Origin: an uncultured Roseburia sp.
GTDB taxonomy: Bacteria; Bacillota; Clostridia; Lachnospirales; Lachnospiraceae
DNA length: 28,975 bases
NCBI GenBank assembly: GCA_900539115.1
Contig: UQAQ01000039.1
Coordinates: 1-28,975, forward strand
Direction: 5' to 3'
The position numbers and the translations under genes are program-made. Positions within the stretch are counted from its first letter, which is position 1. Every line of letters begins with the position of its first letter. The notes under the pieces were generated by a model. It ran no database searches. It was given only the letters and a program-made list of their open reading frames with translations, and was not told the DNA's origin. Below, in pieces: positions 22,448-28,975 of this stretch.

Positions 22448-23311
22448 TCATAACAGTTCCATCAGATAACCGCCGGTAAACTCTTCGCCGGACTCCAGAG
22501 ACTGCATATATTCTCTTTCGGACAGCTCGCCCTCAAAATCCTCTTTATCACAGCGGCCGTACCACGGCTCAAGGCACACAAACGGAGCCTTTTTATCTGC
22601 CGTACTCCAGATTCCCCAAGCGGGCACATCGGCACTCACACGAACTTTCACCTGATTGGACAGATGATTGACAAGTTCCAGATGTCCGATCGTCTCATTC
22701 TGCAAAATAAACGCATCACGTGCAAAGGTATCCTCTTCCAATACAAATTCATTGGAATGAAGTTCTTTTTCGTTGCTAAGAAGTCCATTTTCCAAAAATG
22801 CCACTTCCAAAAACGGAGATTCTCCGGCGCGGACACTGTAATCATCCCGGATCATTCCGCCCTCACACGGACAGGCAAAGGCCGGATGTCCGCCAATCTG
22901 AAAATACATTGTCTTGTCATCCATATTTTTCACCTTCCAGGTGACACGGCACTGATTTTGAAAAATCTCGTAAATAATCTGCAACTGAAAATGAAACGGA
23001 TATTTTTCATACGTTTCTTCGTTGTCAGATAATGTAAATTCCAATTTATCTTCTGTCTGATCTGTCAAAGCAAAATCCATATCTCGGGCAAAGCCATGCT
23101 GTCCCATCGAATAGGTCTGCCCTTCGTAACGATACGAATTGTCTTTCAACGCTCCGACGATGGGAAAAAGAACCGGTGCGGTCCGTCCCCAGAACGCCGG
23201 ATCAGCATCCCACATTCTCTCTATCCCTTCTAATTGGATCGACGTGATCTCTGCTCCATGTTCTGCCACCGTCAGTGACATCATATGATTTTTAATCTGA
23301 TGTGTCTGCAA
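22448..23311 (-). CDS. Aldose 1-epimerase family protein (LacX-like)
   Basis: The 287-residue protein belongs to the galactose mutarotase-like superfamily, LacX branch. Segments seen are LTVAEHGAEITSIQLEGIERMWDADPAFWGRTAPVLFPIVG near the N-terminus, GQHGFARDM, IGGHPAFACP with the conserved His, and FVCLEPWYGRCD near the C-terminus. It likely interconverts anomers of a sugar or sugar phosphate in the cytosol. The start is TTG 23311, with AAGGAGG eleven bases upstream. An ATG in that spacer is out of frame and soon stops. It follows the GH43 gene and the small ORF, so a joint role in sugar use is plausible. Confidence 0.88.
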   Translation of the reverse strand: MQTHQIKNHMMSLTVAEHGAEITSIQLEGIERMWDADPAFWGRTAPVLFPIVGALKDNSYRYEGQTYSMGQHGFARDMDFALTDQTEDKLEFTLSDNEETYEKYPFHFQLQIIYEIFQNQCRVTWKVKNMDDKTMYFQIGGHPAFACPCEGGMIRDDYSVRAGESPFLEVAFLENGLLSNEKELHSNEFVLEEDTFARDAFILQNETIGHLELVNHLSNQVKVRVSADVPAWGIWSTADKKAPFVCLEPWYGRCDKEDFEGELSEREYMQSLESGEEFTGGYLMELL

Positions 23312-23341
23312 AACACATGCGCCTCCTTTTCTCTCACAATG

Positions 23342-23539
23342 TCAACTCATCATATCTACCGTAATCTGCATTAATTTGGCATCCCAGTTGAGTGTCACAG
23401 ACAAAACCTTTTTCTCTGCAATGATTAAGGGAATGTCCGACTTTTTCATATAAAGTCCAAGCTGCTTATGTGTTTTTTCCTCCAATATAATTATATTGGT
23501 TTCTTCCGGAAATACCTGTATCATTTCGTTTAATTTCAT
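23342..23539 (-). CDS. Small protein of unknown function (65 residues)
   Basis: An AAAGGT site lies ten bases before the ATG, and a possible promoter lies at 23560-23587, inside the end of the GH43 gene. The product MKLNEMIQVFPEETNIIILEEKTH... has no signal peptide or membrane helix. It looks like a small alpha/beta protein, with beta-prone stretches near residues 14-19, 37-50 and 56-62. I do not recognise the family. It sits 21 bases after the GH43 gene and 30 bases before the aldose epimerase gene, on the same strand. The spacing, ribosome binding site and lack of a competing frame support a real gene. Confidence 0.6.
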   Translation of the reverse strand: MKLNEMIQVFPEETNIIILEEKTHKQLGLYMKKSDIPLIIAEKKVLSVTLNWDAKLMQITVDMMS

Positions 23540-23559
23540 CGTATTGTATACCTTTCTAT

Positions 23560-23587
23560 ATTATACCAGCAGTTCAAAACTTTTCAA
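23560..23587 (-). promoter_or_regulatory. Possible internal promoter for the small ORF and aldose epimerase gene
   Basis: On the minus strand, TTGAAA (23587-23582) and TATAAT (23565-23560) are spaced by 16 bases. It overlaps the last codons of the GH43 gene and lies about 20 bases before the small ORF's start codon. It is a good match by eye but unproven. Confidence 0.45.
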
Positions 23588-24961
23588 TGCTCCATTTCCA
23601 TCTCCGCGAAATGTGAAATACAAAGAATAGATTCCATCCGGAATCTCAATTTCACTTTCATACATTTCCCAAACATTTGAAAATTCAATTGGCAGACTCG
23701 CAAGAACGTCACCATCCCAGGTTAGTCTTACTTCTATGTTCCCACTAATATAGCCACGCATCGTCACTCGGATTTTTTTCACATTCTTCATATCAAAATA
23801 CTTAAATCCTATCGTAGCCGAATTTTGAACATTTCCAACGTAGCCAATTTCCTCATCTCCATCTTTTCCATCCTGCATTACTTTCGGAAAAGCATCTCCA
23901 CCAACATACATGGATGGTTCGTCCGTAAATAAATGACAGGCTAGATACGCCGGATATTCTCCCTGTCCGGCGAGCGGACCGCCATTTAACCCGCACGAAG
24001 TAATTTCCACCTGCTCGATGCTGCCATCTTCCGCAATCGAAATCGGCTCAGCACATCCTTGTCTGCTATACCAGTTTCCATTCGTATGACGATGATAAAA
24101 AATATACCATTGATCCTTAATCTGCACAATACTTCCATGATTATTCGCCCCATAAGCCATTGGCATATCCGCCGGTTTATAGGTATCAATATGCAGATCA
24201 CAATTACTTACGATCACCCCGCCATATACAAAATCTCCCAATGGCGATTTACTTGTTGCATAACAGAGTTCATGCATCACTTCAGACGAATAAACAAAGT
24301 AATACGTATCCCCTGCTTTCCGGATGGAAGATGCTTCAAAAAAAGCATGTCCTGCAAAAGAAGTTCCTGCACTATACTCACATCCGGGTACAACGCAAAC
24401 CGGTTCCTCTTCCATCGTCAGCATATCCTCGCCTAACACGCACACCCACGCACCGGAACGGCTTTTATCGCCAGCCCCACAAAAACCGGTATATAGATAT
24501 GTCTTTCCATTTTCTGTAAGAACTCCCGGATCAAATTGTGGTTCATCCTGCGGCCGGTCACCCAGTCGCACTCCCTCGCTATCTTTTACATAACCATAAA
24601 AAGAAAACGGACCGGCCGGACTGTCACTAACTGCCACAGACACCAGCGATACTTTATCTAATACATAATACAGATAATATCTTCCATCTGGTCCCATCGT
24701 AATATCCGGTGCATACAAACACATTTTTCCATCTTTATTCAACGGATCTGCGGTCTTTTCATATATCACGCCTTCATACCGCCAGTTTCCAAGATCATCG
24801 ACAGGAGCAGACCATCCAACATAATCTCCCATACAAAATACATACCCATTATAAAAGTCATGTGAACCATATACATATACCCGGTCGCCAAACACATACG
24901 GCTCTCCGTCCGGAACATATTCCCAAGAAGGAAGATATGGATTAAATGCTTGTTTTTTCAT
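23561..24961 (-). CDS. Glycoside hydrolase family 43 protein (beta-xylosidase / arabinofuranosidase type)
   Basis: The 466-residue protein has the five-bladed propeller signatures of GH43. The three acidic catalytic residues appear as Asp18 (VPDGEPYVFGDRVYVYGSHD), Asp144 (QFDPGVLTENGKTYLYTGF) and Glu209 (HAFFEASSIRKAG). Residues ~375-466 look like a beta-sandwich, possibly carbohydrate-binding, ending SIKE-like in SFELLV. There is no signal peptide, so it should act in the cytosol on imported xylo- or arabino-oligosaccharides. Exact specificity cannot be assigned. ATG 24961 is chosen, with AGAGG eight bases upstream. It lies 21 bases after metA, an odd pairing, with no sugar transporter nearby. 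Confidence 0.88.
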   Translation of the reverse strand: MKKQAFNPYLPSWEYVPDGEPYVFGDRVYVYGSHDFYNGYVFCMGDYVGWSAPVDDLGNWRYEGVIYEKTADPLNKDGKMCLYAPDITMGPDGRYYLYYVLDKVSLVSVAVSDSPAGPFSFYGYVKDSEGVRLGDRPQDEPQFDPGVLTENGKTYLYTGFCGAGDKSRSGAWVCVLGEDMLTMEEEPVCVVPGCEYSAGTSFAGHAFFEASSIRKAGDTYYFVYSSEVMHELCYATSKSPLGDFVYGGVIVSNCDLHIDTYKPADMPMAYGANNHGSIVQIKDQWYIFYHRHTNGNWYSRQGCAEPISIAEDGSIEQVEITSCGLNGGPLAGQGEYPAYLACHLFTDEPSMYVGGDAFPKVMQDGKDGDEEIGYVGNVQNSATIGFKYFDMKNVKKIRVTMRGYISGNIEVRLTWDGDVLASLPIEFSNVWEMYESEIEIPDGIYSLYFTFRGDGNGALKSFELLV

Positions 24962-24982
24962 CAAAAATACCTCTCTTAAAAA

Positions 24983-25888
24983 TCAAAGTTCGTACGGTGT
25001 ACTCTGGTATACATAGTAGTTTAACCAGTTAGAAAACAATAACTGCCCCGCGGAACGCCAGCGCACGATCGGTGCTTTGCTCGGATCATCGTCCGGAAAA
25101 TAATTGCATGGCATCTGCGGATTCATTCCCTTATCCAGATCGCGGAAATACTCTTTTGCCAATGTATCCGCATCGTATTCCGGATGACAGGTCATAAAGA
25201 AATGATGGCTGTCTTTCGTCTTAACGATTGTCACTCCGGCTTCTTCCGATATCGCCATCAGTTCCAGTTCGTCAATGGCCTCTATATCCTCGCGGCGCAT
25301 CCCCATAGCACGGGACTGTGGTGCATAAAAAACATCATCAAAGCCACGGAAAAAGGGTGAATTTTTTTTCACCACAGTGTGTTCATATACACCGGACAAT
25401 TTCTTCTCATAGTCCACTTTCGGGATACCATAATAATAATGAAGCCCCGCAAATGCCCCCCAACAAAGATGAAGCGTACAATGTACATGTGACTTACACC
25501 AGTCCATGATCCGACATACTTCATTCCAATACGTCACATCTTCAAACTCAATATAATCAAGCGGTGCTCCGGTAATGATCATTCCGTCATAACGCCGCTC
25601 TTTGATCTCATCAAACGTAGTATAAAACGTATCCAAATGTGTCGGATCCGTATGCTGCGGAATATAACTTGCTGTCTTTAAAAACTCCACTTCGATCTGA
25701 AGCGGCGTGTTTGACAACTTACGAAGAAGCTGCGTCTCTGTCACAATCTTCGTAGGCATCAGATTTAAGATCAGCACACGAAGTGGACGAATGTCCTGAT
25801 GCATCGCACGATGCTCCGTCATTACAAATATATTTTCATTTTCCAATATTTCCGTCGCCGGAAGTGAATTGGGAATCTTAATCGGCAT
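24983..25888 (-). CDS. metA: Homoserine O-acyltransferase (probably acetyl-CoA using)
   Basis: MetA acylates homoserine at the start of methionine synthesis. The 301-residue protein begins MPIKIPNSLPA and carries the catalytic triad Cys142 (LHLCWGAFAG), His235 and Glu237 (MTCHPEYD). Residue 111, which helps decide between succinyl-CoA (Gly) and acetyl-CoA (Glu), is Asp here (TGAPLDYIEF). An acidic residue favours acetyl-CoA by analogy, but Asp is unusual as far as I recall. ATG 25888 has AGGAG nine bases upstream; the longer frame from TTG 25897 abuts that site. No S-box or T-box is seen in the 46-base gap to thiE. Confidence 0.93.
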   Translation of the reverse strand: MPIKIPNSLPATEILENENIFVMTEHRAMHQDIRPLRVLILNLMPTKIVTETQLLRKLSNTPLQIEVEFLKTASYIPQHTDPTHLDTFYTTFDEIKERRYDGMIITGAPLDYIEFEDVTYWNEVCRIMDWCKSHVHCTLHLCWGAFAGLHYYYGIPKVDYEKKLSGVYEHTVVKKNSPFFRGFDDVFYAPQSRAMGMRREDIEAIDELELMAISEEAGVTIVKTKDSHHFFMTCHPEYDADTLAKEYFRDLDKGMNPQMPCNYFPDDDPSKAPIVRWRSAGQLLFSNWLNYYVYQSTPYEL

Positions 25889-25922
25889 ATTGATCAACTC
25901 CTAACATTTGCTGCATATAGGT

Positions 25923-25951
25923 AGTCTACCACAATCAATTCATACTTTCAA
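25923..25951 (-). promoter_or_regulatory. Possible promoter of metA
   Basis: On the minus strand, TTGAAA (25951-25946) and TAGACT (25928-25923) are spaced by 17 bases. They overlap the end of thiE and lie about 35 bases before the metA start. The -10 box is a moderate match. If real, metA and the sugar genes behind it could be expressed apart from the thiamin genes. Confidence 0.4.
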
Positions 25952-26531
25952 GCATAAAACCAGACATTATACAGACACCAGCCGCTCCGGTCTCCATGAC
26001 CTGTCCGGCATTATCTGCCGAAATTCCGCCGATTCCATAGACCGGAACCTCCGATTCGCGGACAACTTTTCTCAAAAAGGAAAGTCCTCTTCCCGGAAGT
26101 CCCTTTTTGCAGTCCGTCTCAAAAATGTGACCGGCCGTCATATAATCCGCCTGCAGATGCATCGCTAAATTTGCCTGTTTTAACGAATGAACCGACGTTC
26201 CCACCGTGGTAAACCATTCCTTCTCTCCCTCTTCCCGCATTTTCTGCAAAAGGGGAAGCGGCAGATGAATTTCTTTACACCCAAGCTCTTTTGCCACTTT
26301 ATAATAAGTATGCAGAATACACCGTCTGTTATGCGCCTTACAAATCGAAAGGACCTTTTCCGCCAGTTCCAAATACTCCCTTTCGGTAAGATCCTTTTCT
26401 CGTAGAAGAATGGCATCTGCCACGCCTTTTTTTGCAATATGATCAATGCGTGTCAGAAAGTCATCTCTGCACAATGTTCGATTTGTCACGCAAATACAGG
26501 GAATATTCTGCTTTCCTGCACATATCGCCAT
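25935..26531 (-). CDS. thiE: Thiamine phosphate synthase family protein (ThiE/TenI type)
   Basis: ThiE couples the pyrimidine and thiazole moieties of thiamin; TenI is a related thiazole tautomerase. The 198-residue protein has ILLREKDLTEREYLELAEKV, where family members have the Q/L-R-x-K substrate loop, then TVGTSVHSL, DYMTAGHIFETDCKKGLPGRGL and VPVYGIGGI. ThiE and TenI are hard to tell apart by eye; the GHIFETDCKKGLPGRGL region is compatible with either. The position right after thiH favours a thiamin role. The ATG has an AGGAG site six bases upstream, overlapping the end of thiH. Confidence 0.82.
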   Translation of the reverse strand: MAICAGKQNIPCICVTNRTLCRDDFLTRIDHIAKKGVADAILLREKDLTEREYLELAEKVLSICKAHNRRCILHTYYKVAKELGCKEIHLPLPLLQKMREEGEKEWFTTVGTSVHSLKQANLAMHLQADYMTAGHIFETDCKKGLPGRGLSFLRKVVRESEVPVYGIGGISADNAGQVMETGAAGVCIMSGFMLESMN

Positions 26532-26544
26532 TGTATACTCCTAT

Positions 26545-27750
26545 TTACACATAAATGTAATCGTTCATAACCGGCTGCAAACCTTCGTCGATAATTGCCT
26601 GATACACTTCGTCTACACTTCTCGTATCATCGATCTCAAACTGTTCGTCACCTTTTTCTTCGCCGCTGTGACCGCCGATTCCTACATTGACACCGGCTGA
26701 AATCTTTGTCGCCGCGATCTTGATCAAGCTGTTACGCACTCTCTCGCACTCACGCGTCGAAACGGTGATACTGGAAAATGGCATAAACAGACGATACGCG
26801 CAGACAACCTGCAGCAGCTGCGCTTCATGCACGTCCATCGGATTGATCTTATCATTGTTAATGATCGGACGAAGACGCGGACAGGAAAATGCGATCTCTG
26901 CCTGTGGATATTTACGTTGCACAAAATATGCATGCATTCCGGTGGCAAAAGCATCTCTTCGGAAATCATCCAGTCCCAGAAGAGCGGCAAAACCGACTCC
27001 TCGCATACCGCCTTTCAAAGCACGCTCCTGGGCATTGACACGATATGGGAAAATACGTTTATTTCCGGCGAGATGAAGTGTCTCGTATTTATCCGAATTA
27101 TAAGTCTCCTGAAATACCGTTACATAATCCGCGCCACACTCATGCAGATACGCATAATCTTCCGAGTTTGTCGGATAAATTTCCAAACCGATCACTTTAA
27201 AATATTTTCTCGCAATCTTACAAGCCTCTCCGATATAATGAATATCAGACATTTTCGGGCTCTCTCCGGTCAGAATCAACACTTCCTGCAAACCGGTCTT
27301 TGCGATTTCCTGCATTTCCTTTTCAATCTCATCAGCATTTAATTTGGCACGACGAATCTTATTGTGGCAGTTAAATCCGCAGTAAATGCAGTAATTTTCA
27401 CAATAATTGGCAATATAAATCGGAGTAAACATATAGATGGAATTACCAAAATGTTTTCTCGTCTCCTGCTGTGCCTGCTGGGCGATCTCTTCCAAAAATG
27501 GCATCGCTGCCGGTGATAAAAGGGCTCCAAAATCTTCCGGAGTTTTATTCGTATGAAGCAAGGCACGACGTACGTCTTTTGCCGTATATTTGTCGCTGTC
27601 ATATGCTTTTGCTGCCTCTATCACTCGTTTATCAATATCCGAATCCAATACTTCCATTCCCTCGAGATAGGTCATATGGTCGATCCTGTTTTCTTTTAAA
27701 TGTTCTTTGATCTCATCATTTAAGATGCTTTCGTTTACTTTTTCCTGCAT
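26545..27750 (-). CDS. thiH: 2-iminoacetate synthase (tyrosine lyase), radical SAM
   Basis: ThiH cleaves tyrosine to p-cresol and 2-iminoacetate (dehydroglycine), the glycine-like unit of the thiazole in anaerobic thiamin synthesis. The 401-residue protein has the radical SAM cluster motif Cys117-x3-Cys121-x2-Cys124 in ANYCENYCIYCGF. Other landmarks are TGESP, GLEIYPT and the C-terminal ThiH region SVSTRECERVRNSL / GINVGIGG-like (AGVNVGIGGHSGEE). It lies between thiG and thiE. Use of ThiH rather than the ThiO glycine oxidase fits an anaerobe. A GGAGG site is six bases before the ATG. Confidence 0.95.
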   Translation of the reverse strand: MQEKVNESILNDEIKEHLKENRIDHMTYLEGMEVLDSDIDKRVIEAAKAYDSDKYTAKDVRRALLHTNKTPEDFGALLSPAAMPFLEEIAQQAQQETRKHFGNSIYMFTPIYIANYCENYCIYCGFNCHNKIRRAKLNADEIEKEMQEIAKTGLQEVLILTGESPKMSDIHYIGEACKIARKYFKVIGLEIYPTNSEDYAYLHECGADYVTVFQETYNSDKYETLHLAGNKRIFPYRVNAQERALKGGMRGVGFAALLGLDDFRRDAFATGMHAYFVQRKYPQAEIAFSCPRLRPIINNDKINPMDVHEAQLLQVVCAYRLFMPFSSITVSTRECERVRNSLIKIAATKISAGVNVGIGGHSGEEKGDEQFEIDDTRSVDEVYQAIIDEGLQPVMNDYIYV

Positions 27751-27765
27751 GATCTTCCTCCAAAT

Positions 27766-28548
27766 CTAGCGATTGCTTCCATCCTGAATATACCCTGTCA
27801 ATGGAGAAGAAGCACTTCCCCCTTTGTCAAGCACTCTTCCAAGGCCGGATAGATAAGCCGTTCTTCCTGCTTCGATGGCTTTCTTAAAGGCCTCTGCCAT
27901 CGCCGGAATATCACCGGCCGTAGCAATTGCAGTATTTGCCATCACAGCGGCAGCGCCCATTTCCATCGCTTCACACGCCTGGGAAGGAGAACCGATTCCT
28001 GCATCTACGATGATCGGCAGATCGATCTCATCAATCAGGATCCGGATAAATTCTTTCGTGCAAAGTCCTTTATTGGAACCAATCGGAGCAGCCAGCGGCA
28101 TGATGGAAGCCGCACCGGCATTGTACAGGTCTCTTGCTACATTCAGATCCGGGTACATATATGGCATTACGACAAATCCCTCTTTGGCAAGGATTTCTGT
28201 CGCCTTAATCGTCTCCTGATTATCCGGGAGCAGATATTTGCTGTCCCGCATAATTTCAATCTTTACAAAATTTCCGCAGCCGACTTCCCGGGAAAGTCTT
28301 GCGATACGGACTGCCTCGTCTGCATTTCTCGCACCGGAAGTATTGGGAAGAAGGGTAACACCCTCCGGAATGTAATCAAGTATATTTGCTGTACCTCCGA
28401 CATTTGCGCGGCGAAGTGCCAGCGTAATGATCTGCGCACCTGCATTTTCTACCGATGCCTTGATCAAATCCAATGAATATTTTCCGGAACCAAGAATAAA
28501 TCTTGAAGTAAATTCCTGTCCGCCTAAAACCAATGTATCTTTTTCCAT
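27766..28548 (-). CDS. thiG: Thiazole synthase
   Basis: ThiG forms the thiazole phosphate ring from deoxyxylulose 5-phosphate, 2-iminoacetate and sulfur carried on ThiS. The 260-residue protein begins with LGGQEFTSRFILGSGKY. It has the Schiff-base lysine Lys96 in CGNFVKIEIMRDSKYLLPD, then MPLAAPIGSNKGL and DAGIGSPSQACEAMEMGAAAVMANTAIA. Length is typical. It is adjacent to thiS and thiH, whose products work with it. A GAGAGG site lies about nine bases before the ATG. Confidence 0.96.
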   Translation of the reverse strand: MEKDTLVLGGQEFTSRFILGSGKYSLDLIKASVENAGAQIITLALRRANVGGTANILDYIPEGVTLLPNTSGARNADEAVRIARLSREVGCGNFVKIEIMRDSKYLLPDNQETIKATEILAKEGFVVMPYMYPDLNVARDLYNAGAASIMPLAAPIGSNKGLCTKEFIRILIDEIDLPIIVDAGIGSPSQACEAMEMGAAAVMANTAIATAGDIPAMAEAFKKAIEAGRTAYLSGLGRVLDKGGSASSPLTGYIQDGSNR

Positions 28549-28596
28549 GATCTATGTCCTCTCTTTCTTTTCTGTCGTTATTTCATTTATCGCTTG

Positions 28597-28797
28597 TCAG
28601 CATCCACCGCCAACGAAACTTACTATCTCTACCACATCACCGTCTTTCAAAGTCACTTCCCCATACTTTGCTTTGGGAATGATCTCTTCGTTTACTTCCA
28701 TGGCAATCCGGCTTTTTTCATAGCCTTCACCGGCTAACACATCTTCCAATGTCTTTCCATCGTACTGCTCTTTGGCATACCCATTGATCTGAACCAT
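28597..28797 (-). CDS. thiS: Sulfur carrier protein ThiS
   Basis: ThiS is a ubiquitin-like carrier whose C-terminal Gly is adenylated and thiocarboxylated to deliver sulfur to thiazole synthase. The 66-residue product has the beta-grasp pattern and ends VEIVSFVGGGC. The Gly-Gly-Gly is therefore followed by one extra cysteine, whereas ThiS normally ends in Gly-Gly. The stop codon directly after the Cys codon is clear. No thiF adenylyltransferase gene lies in this cluster. A GGAGGTGA site precedes the ATG. It is the first gene of the thiamin group and is preceded by a leader with a terminator-like hairpin. Confidence 0.92.
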   Translation of the reverse strand: MVQINGYAKEQYDGKTLEDVLAGEGYEKSRIAMEVNEEIIPKAKYGEVTLKDGDVVEIVSFVGGGC

Positions 28798-28826
28798 CTT
28801 TTCACCTCCAAGGCTTCTATTGCAAT

Positions 28827-28886
28827 AAAAAAGGATATCACCTGAAAACTACACCCGCGGTGGTGTACCCCTTCATGAGATATCCT
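28827..28886 (-). promoter_or_regulatory. Terminator-bearing leader (attenuator or riboswitch candidate) of thiS
   Basis: On the minus strand, AGGATATC (28886-28879) pairs with GATATCCT (28839-28832). The stem extends through TCA/TGA-rich sequence to an inner TACACC hairpin (28850-28855 with 28862-28867). Six T's and ATT follow at once, an intrinsic-terminator layout. The structure starts only a few bases after the expected transcription start and ends ~30 bases before the thiS start codon. It lacks the CUGAGA and other conserved parts of the TPP riboswitch. A thiS-associated RNA motif has, as I recall, been listed in comparative surveys, but I cannot confirm a match. It could also simply end the upstream gene's transcript. 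Confidence 0.6.
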
Positions 28887-28898
28887 CAATCTTTTGTC

Positions 28899-28927
28899 AG
28901 TTTATCATAAAATATAGGATTTGTCAA
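28899..28927 (-). promoter_or_regulatory. Promoter of the thiS-thiG-thiH-thiE group
   Basis: On the minus strand, TTGACA (28927-28922) and TAAACT (28904-28899) are spaced by exactly 17 bases, close to consensus. The -35 box lies just after the stop codon of the upstream partial gene. The predicted start near 28892 places the whole terminator-like hairpin in the leader. Confidence 0.75.
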
Positions 28928-28930
28928 ATG

Positions 28931-28975
28931 TTATCGTCCTAATTTGCTCTGTATCTTTTCCATATCATCGACATA
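28931..28975 (-). CDS. C-terminal end of an unidentified protein (partial at the right edge)
   Basis: An open frame enters from the right edge and ends YVDDMEKIQSKLGR followed by TAA at 28933-28931. A near-consensus promoter begins directly behind the stop codon, which suits a gene end. The 14 visible residues do not identify the family, and no function is proposed. Confidence 0.4.
   Translation of the reverse strand, partial: YVDDMEKIQSKLGR

Noticed and set aside
25889..25934. SAM riboswitch or T-box upstream of metA
   Set aside because: Only 46 bases separate metA from thiE, and neither the S-box core nor a T-box sequence is present.
28797..28927. TPP riboswitch upstream of thiS
   Set aside because: The conserved CUGAGA and ACCUGAUCUGG-like stretches of the TPP aptamer are absent on the minus strand, and the leader is too short to hold the full aptamer and a terminator.
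1..28975. CRISPR array, prophage or defence island
   Set aside because: No regularly spaced repeats, phage structural genes, integrases or known defence genes were seen. The only mobile traces are the IS end at 1-76 and the two palindromic elements.

Overview
The window looks like a chromosomal segment of a low-to-mid GC Gram-positive anaerobe of the class Clostridia, most likely a Lachnospiraceae gut bacterium. Supporting signs are the strong AGGAGG-type ribosome binding sites, frequent TTG/GTG starts, near-consensus TTGACA/TATAAT promoters, the Firmicutes-type rimP-nusA-ylxR-ylxQ-infB-rbfA-nrnA-truB-ribF order, scpA-scpB, and an oxygen-sensitive ThiH thiamin pathway. This assignment is inferred from gene content; no species name can be supported.

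Layout. Positions 1-76 are the end of an IS3-family insertion sequence whose transposase runs off the left edge. Positions 113-306 hold a highly palindromic repeat (copy A). Positions 313-4569 (minus strand) form a purM-purN-purD-glyA operon with a strong promoter at 4643-4671. Back to back with it is a plus-strand promoter at 4691-4719. This drives an HMGL-type aldolase gene (4868-5842) through a leader that contains a second copy (B) of the repeat. A bidirectional-looking terminator at 5870-5915 separates this gene from the long minus-strand block.

Positions 5914-19518 (minus strand) begin at a rimP promoter (19595-19623) and read leftward through rimP, nusA, ylxR, ylxQ, infB, rbfA, nrnA-like, truB, ribF, a MocR/GabR-type regulator, a Na/Pi cotransporter, a metallophosphoesterase, scpA and scpB. 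This is the transcription, translation and ribosome-maturation operon with accessory genes downstream. Next comes a half-size ABC exporter (19632-21386, minus), divergent from a tRNA-Glu(CTC) gene and a sirtuin gene (plus). A bidirectional terminator at 22401-22447 closes the sirtuin and the last minus-strand group. That group starts at a thiS promoter and leader near 28,830-28,927 and runs thiS-thiG-thiH-thiE-metA-GH43-small ORF-aldose epimerase. The right edge holds the last 14 codons of another minus-strand gene.

Most of the window is ordinary core metabolism and information processing. The unusual parts are non-coding: (i) two copies of a modular palindromic element flanking the purine operon, differing by a 98-bp block bounded by AGGA; (ii) a compact terminator-bearing leader between the thiS promoter and thiS; (iii) GNRA-capped hairpins in the rimP leader and in the infB-rbfA spacer; (iv) an IS end whose hairpin overlaps the transposase ribosome binding site. 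No CRISPR array, phage region or defence system was seen. The only gene-free stretch near 300 bases is 1-312, which holds the IS end and repeat copy A.
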